6,136 bases of DNA from Gammaproteobacteria bacterium (lineage in GTDB: Bacteria; Pseudomonadota; Gammaproteobacteria; DSM-16500). The stretch spans positions 1 through 6,136 of the forward strand of contig SCTP01000249.1 in NCBI GenBank assembly GCA_004322325.1, given 5' to 3'. The translations under genes and the position numbers were made by a program. Under the pieces are notes generated by a model, which saw only the letters and a program-made list of their open reading frames with translations, had not been told where the DNA came from and made no database searches. How positions within the stretch are numbered: position 1 is the first letter of the stretch; every line of letters starts with the position of its first letter. Below, piece by piece: positions 5,584 to 6,136 of the stretch.

Positions 5584-6136
5584 ATGATCAAAACCTCTAG
5601 TTTACCTGACATCATTTTAGCCGTGGTGCAAGAAAAAGGAACAGAACGACCTTTTTCGGGCGAATATGATGATTTTGACGAAGCAGGCACTTATTTATGC
5701 CGACAATGCGGGTTAGCCTTGTATCGCTCGCATACTAAATTTCACTCGGGTTGCGGTTGGCCGAGTTTTGATGAAGAAGTAGGAGGGGCTGTTCTCCACG
5801 AGCCCGATGCAGATGGAAGCCGTACGGAAATTCTCTGTGCACGATGTCGTGCTCATTTAGGGCATGTTTTTGCAGGGGAAGGATTTACCAGTAGAAATCA
5901 GCGTCATTGTGTGAATTCTTTAAGTCTGGATTTTGTGCCAAATTTAACGGTAAAAGACACGGATGAAGCCATTTTTGCCGCGGGTTGTTTTTGGGGCGTG
6001 GAATATTATCTAAAACAATTGCCTGGGGTGCTTAAAACGGAAGTAGGTTATACGGGTGGTCATCAAAAAAATCCCACTTACCAGCAAGTATGTTCAGGAA
6101 CGACAGGACATTACGAAGCCATTCGCGTTATTTATG
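5584..6136 (+). CDS. msrBA: Bifunctional methionine sulfoxide reductase, MsrB-MsrA order (3' end outside window)
   Basis: Reduces both epimers of methionine sulfoxide in proteins: MsrB the R form, MsrA the S form. The 184 codons present give a complete MsrB domain (about 10-118): zinc Cys39/Cys42 and Cys85/Cys88 in two CxxC pairs, the probable resolving Cys57 in HSGCGWPSF (54-62), and the catalytic Cys109 in [11 protein letters not shown] (107-117). After a short linker (about 118-127) MsrA begins: AAGCFWGVE (132-140) with catalytic Cys135, GYTGGH (155-160) and [12 protein letters not shown] (169-180). The rest of MsrA, around 110-130 residues and its C-terminal resolving Cys, lies beyond base 6136. 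There is no signal peptide, so it is cytosolic. The ATG is the first possible start after an in-frame TGA (5569-5571); its Shine-Dalgarno is weak. B-then-A is the less familiar domain order, MsrA-MsrB being the better-known fusion. Confidence 0.95.
   Translation, partial: MIKTSSLPDIILAVVQEKGTERPFSGEYDDFDEAGTYLCRQCGLALYRSHTKFHSGCGWPSFDEEVGGAVLHEPDADGSRTEILCARCRAHLGHVFAGEGFTSRNQRHCVNSLSLDFVPNLTVKDTDEAIFAAGCFWGVEYYLKQLPGVLKTEVGYTGGHQKNPTYQQVCSGTTGHYEAIRVIY

Noticed and set aside
5574..5593. Possible Fur box (AATGAT repeated near the msrBA start)
   Set aside because: Only two loose ATGAT repeats in direct order; fewer than half of the positions match the 19-base Fur consensus, and the site overlaps the start codon.

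Overview
The window looks like ordinary chromosomal DNA from an AT-leaning gammaproteobacterium. Gene families, tight same-strand gene packing and good GGAG-type ribosome binding sites support this. A member of the Legionellales or a relative is my best guess, but that is inference: there is no rRNA or other phylogenetic marker. I see no mobile element, CRISPR array, tRNA or rRNA gene, and no gene-free stretch over 300 bases.

Layout. (1) Bases 1-3378, all on the minus strand, read right to left: an Sfp-type 4'-phosphopantetheinyl transferase, a small phasin-like protein, diaminopimelate decarboxylase (lysA), and an acyl-CoA dehydrogenase of the isobutyryl-CoA dehydrogenase type that runs off the left edge. 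Phasin, lysA and the dehydrogenase are 2-3 bases apart and are surely co-transcribed. A possible promoter with an inverted repeat lies before the phasin gene. (2) Bases 3459-3668, plus strand: a 69-residue DUF378 membrane protein, divergent from the transferase. (3) Bases 3688-3718: a strong 14-bp hairpin between convergent genes, without a T-run. (4) Bases 3715-5503, minus strand: nudC (NADH pyrophosphatase) overlapping by 14 bases a ferritin-like/VIT1 fusion protein of the MbfA type (membrane iron transporter). (5) Bases 5584 to the right edge, plus strand: a methionine sulfoxide reductase with MsrB first and MsrA second, cut by the window end.

How the genes fit together. The right half (nudC, mbfA-like, msrBA) has an iron and oxidative-stress flavour: iron export or sequestration, nucleotide hygiene and repair of oxidised methionine. 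The left half joins lysine synthesis, branched-chain acyl-CoA oxidation and a possible storage-granule protein with no obvious single pathway. The most noteworthy point is that the N-terminal ferritin-like domain of the VIT1 fusion appears to have lost the usual Glu/His iron-ligand motif. No clearly new system is visible.
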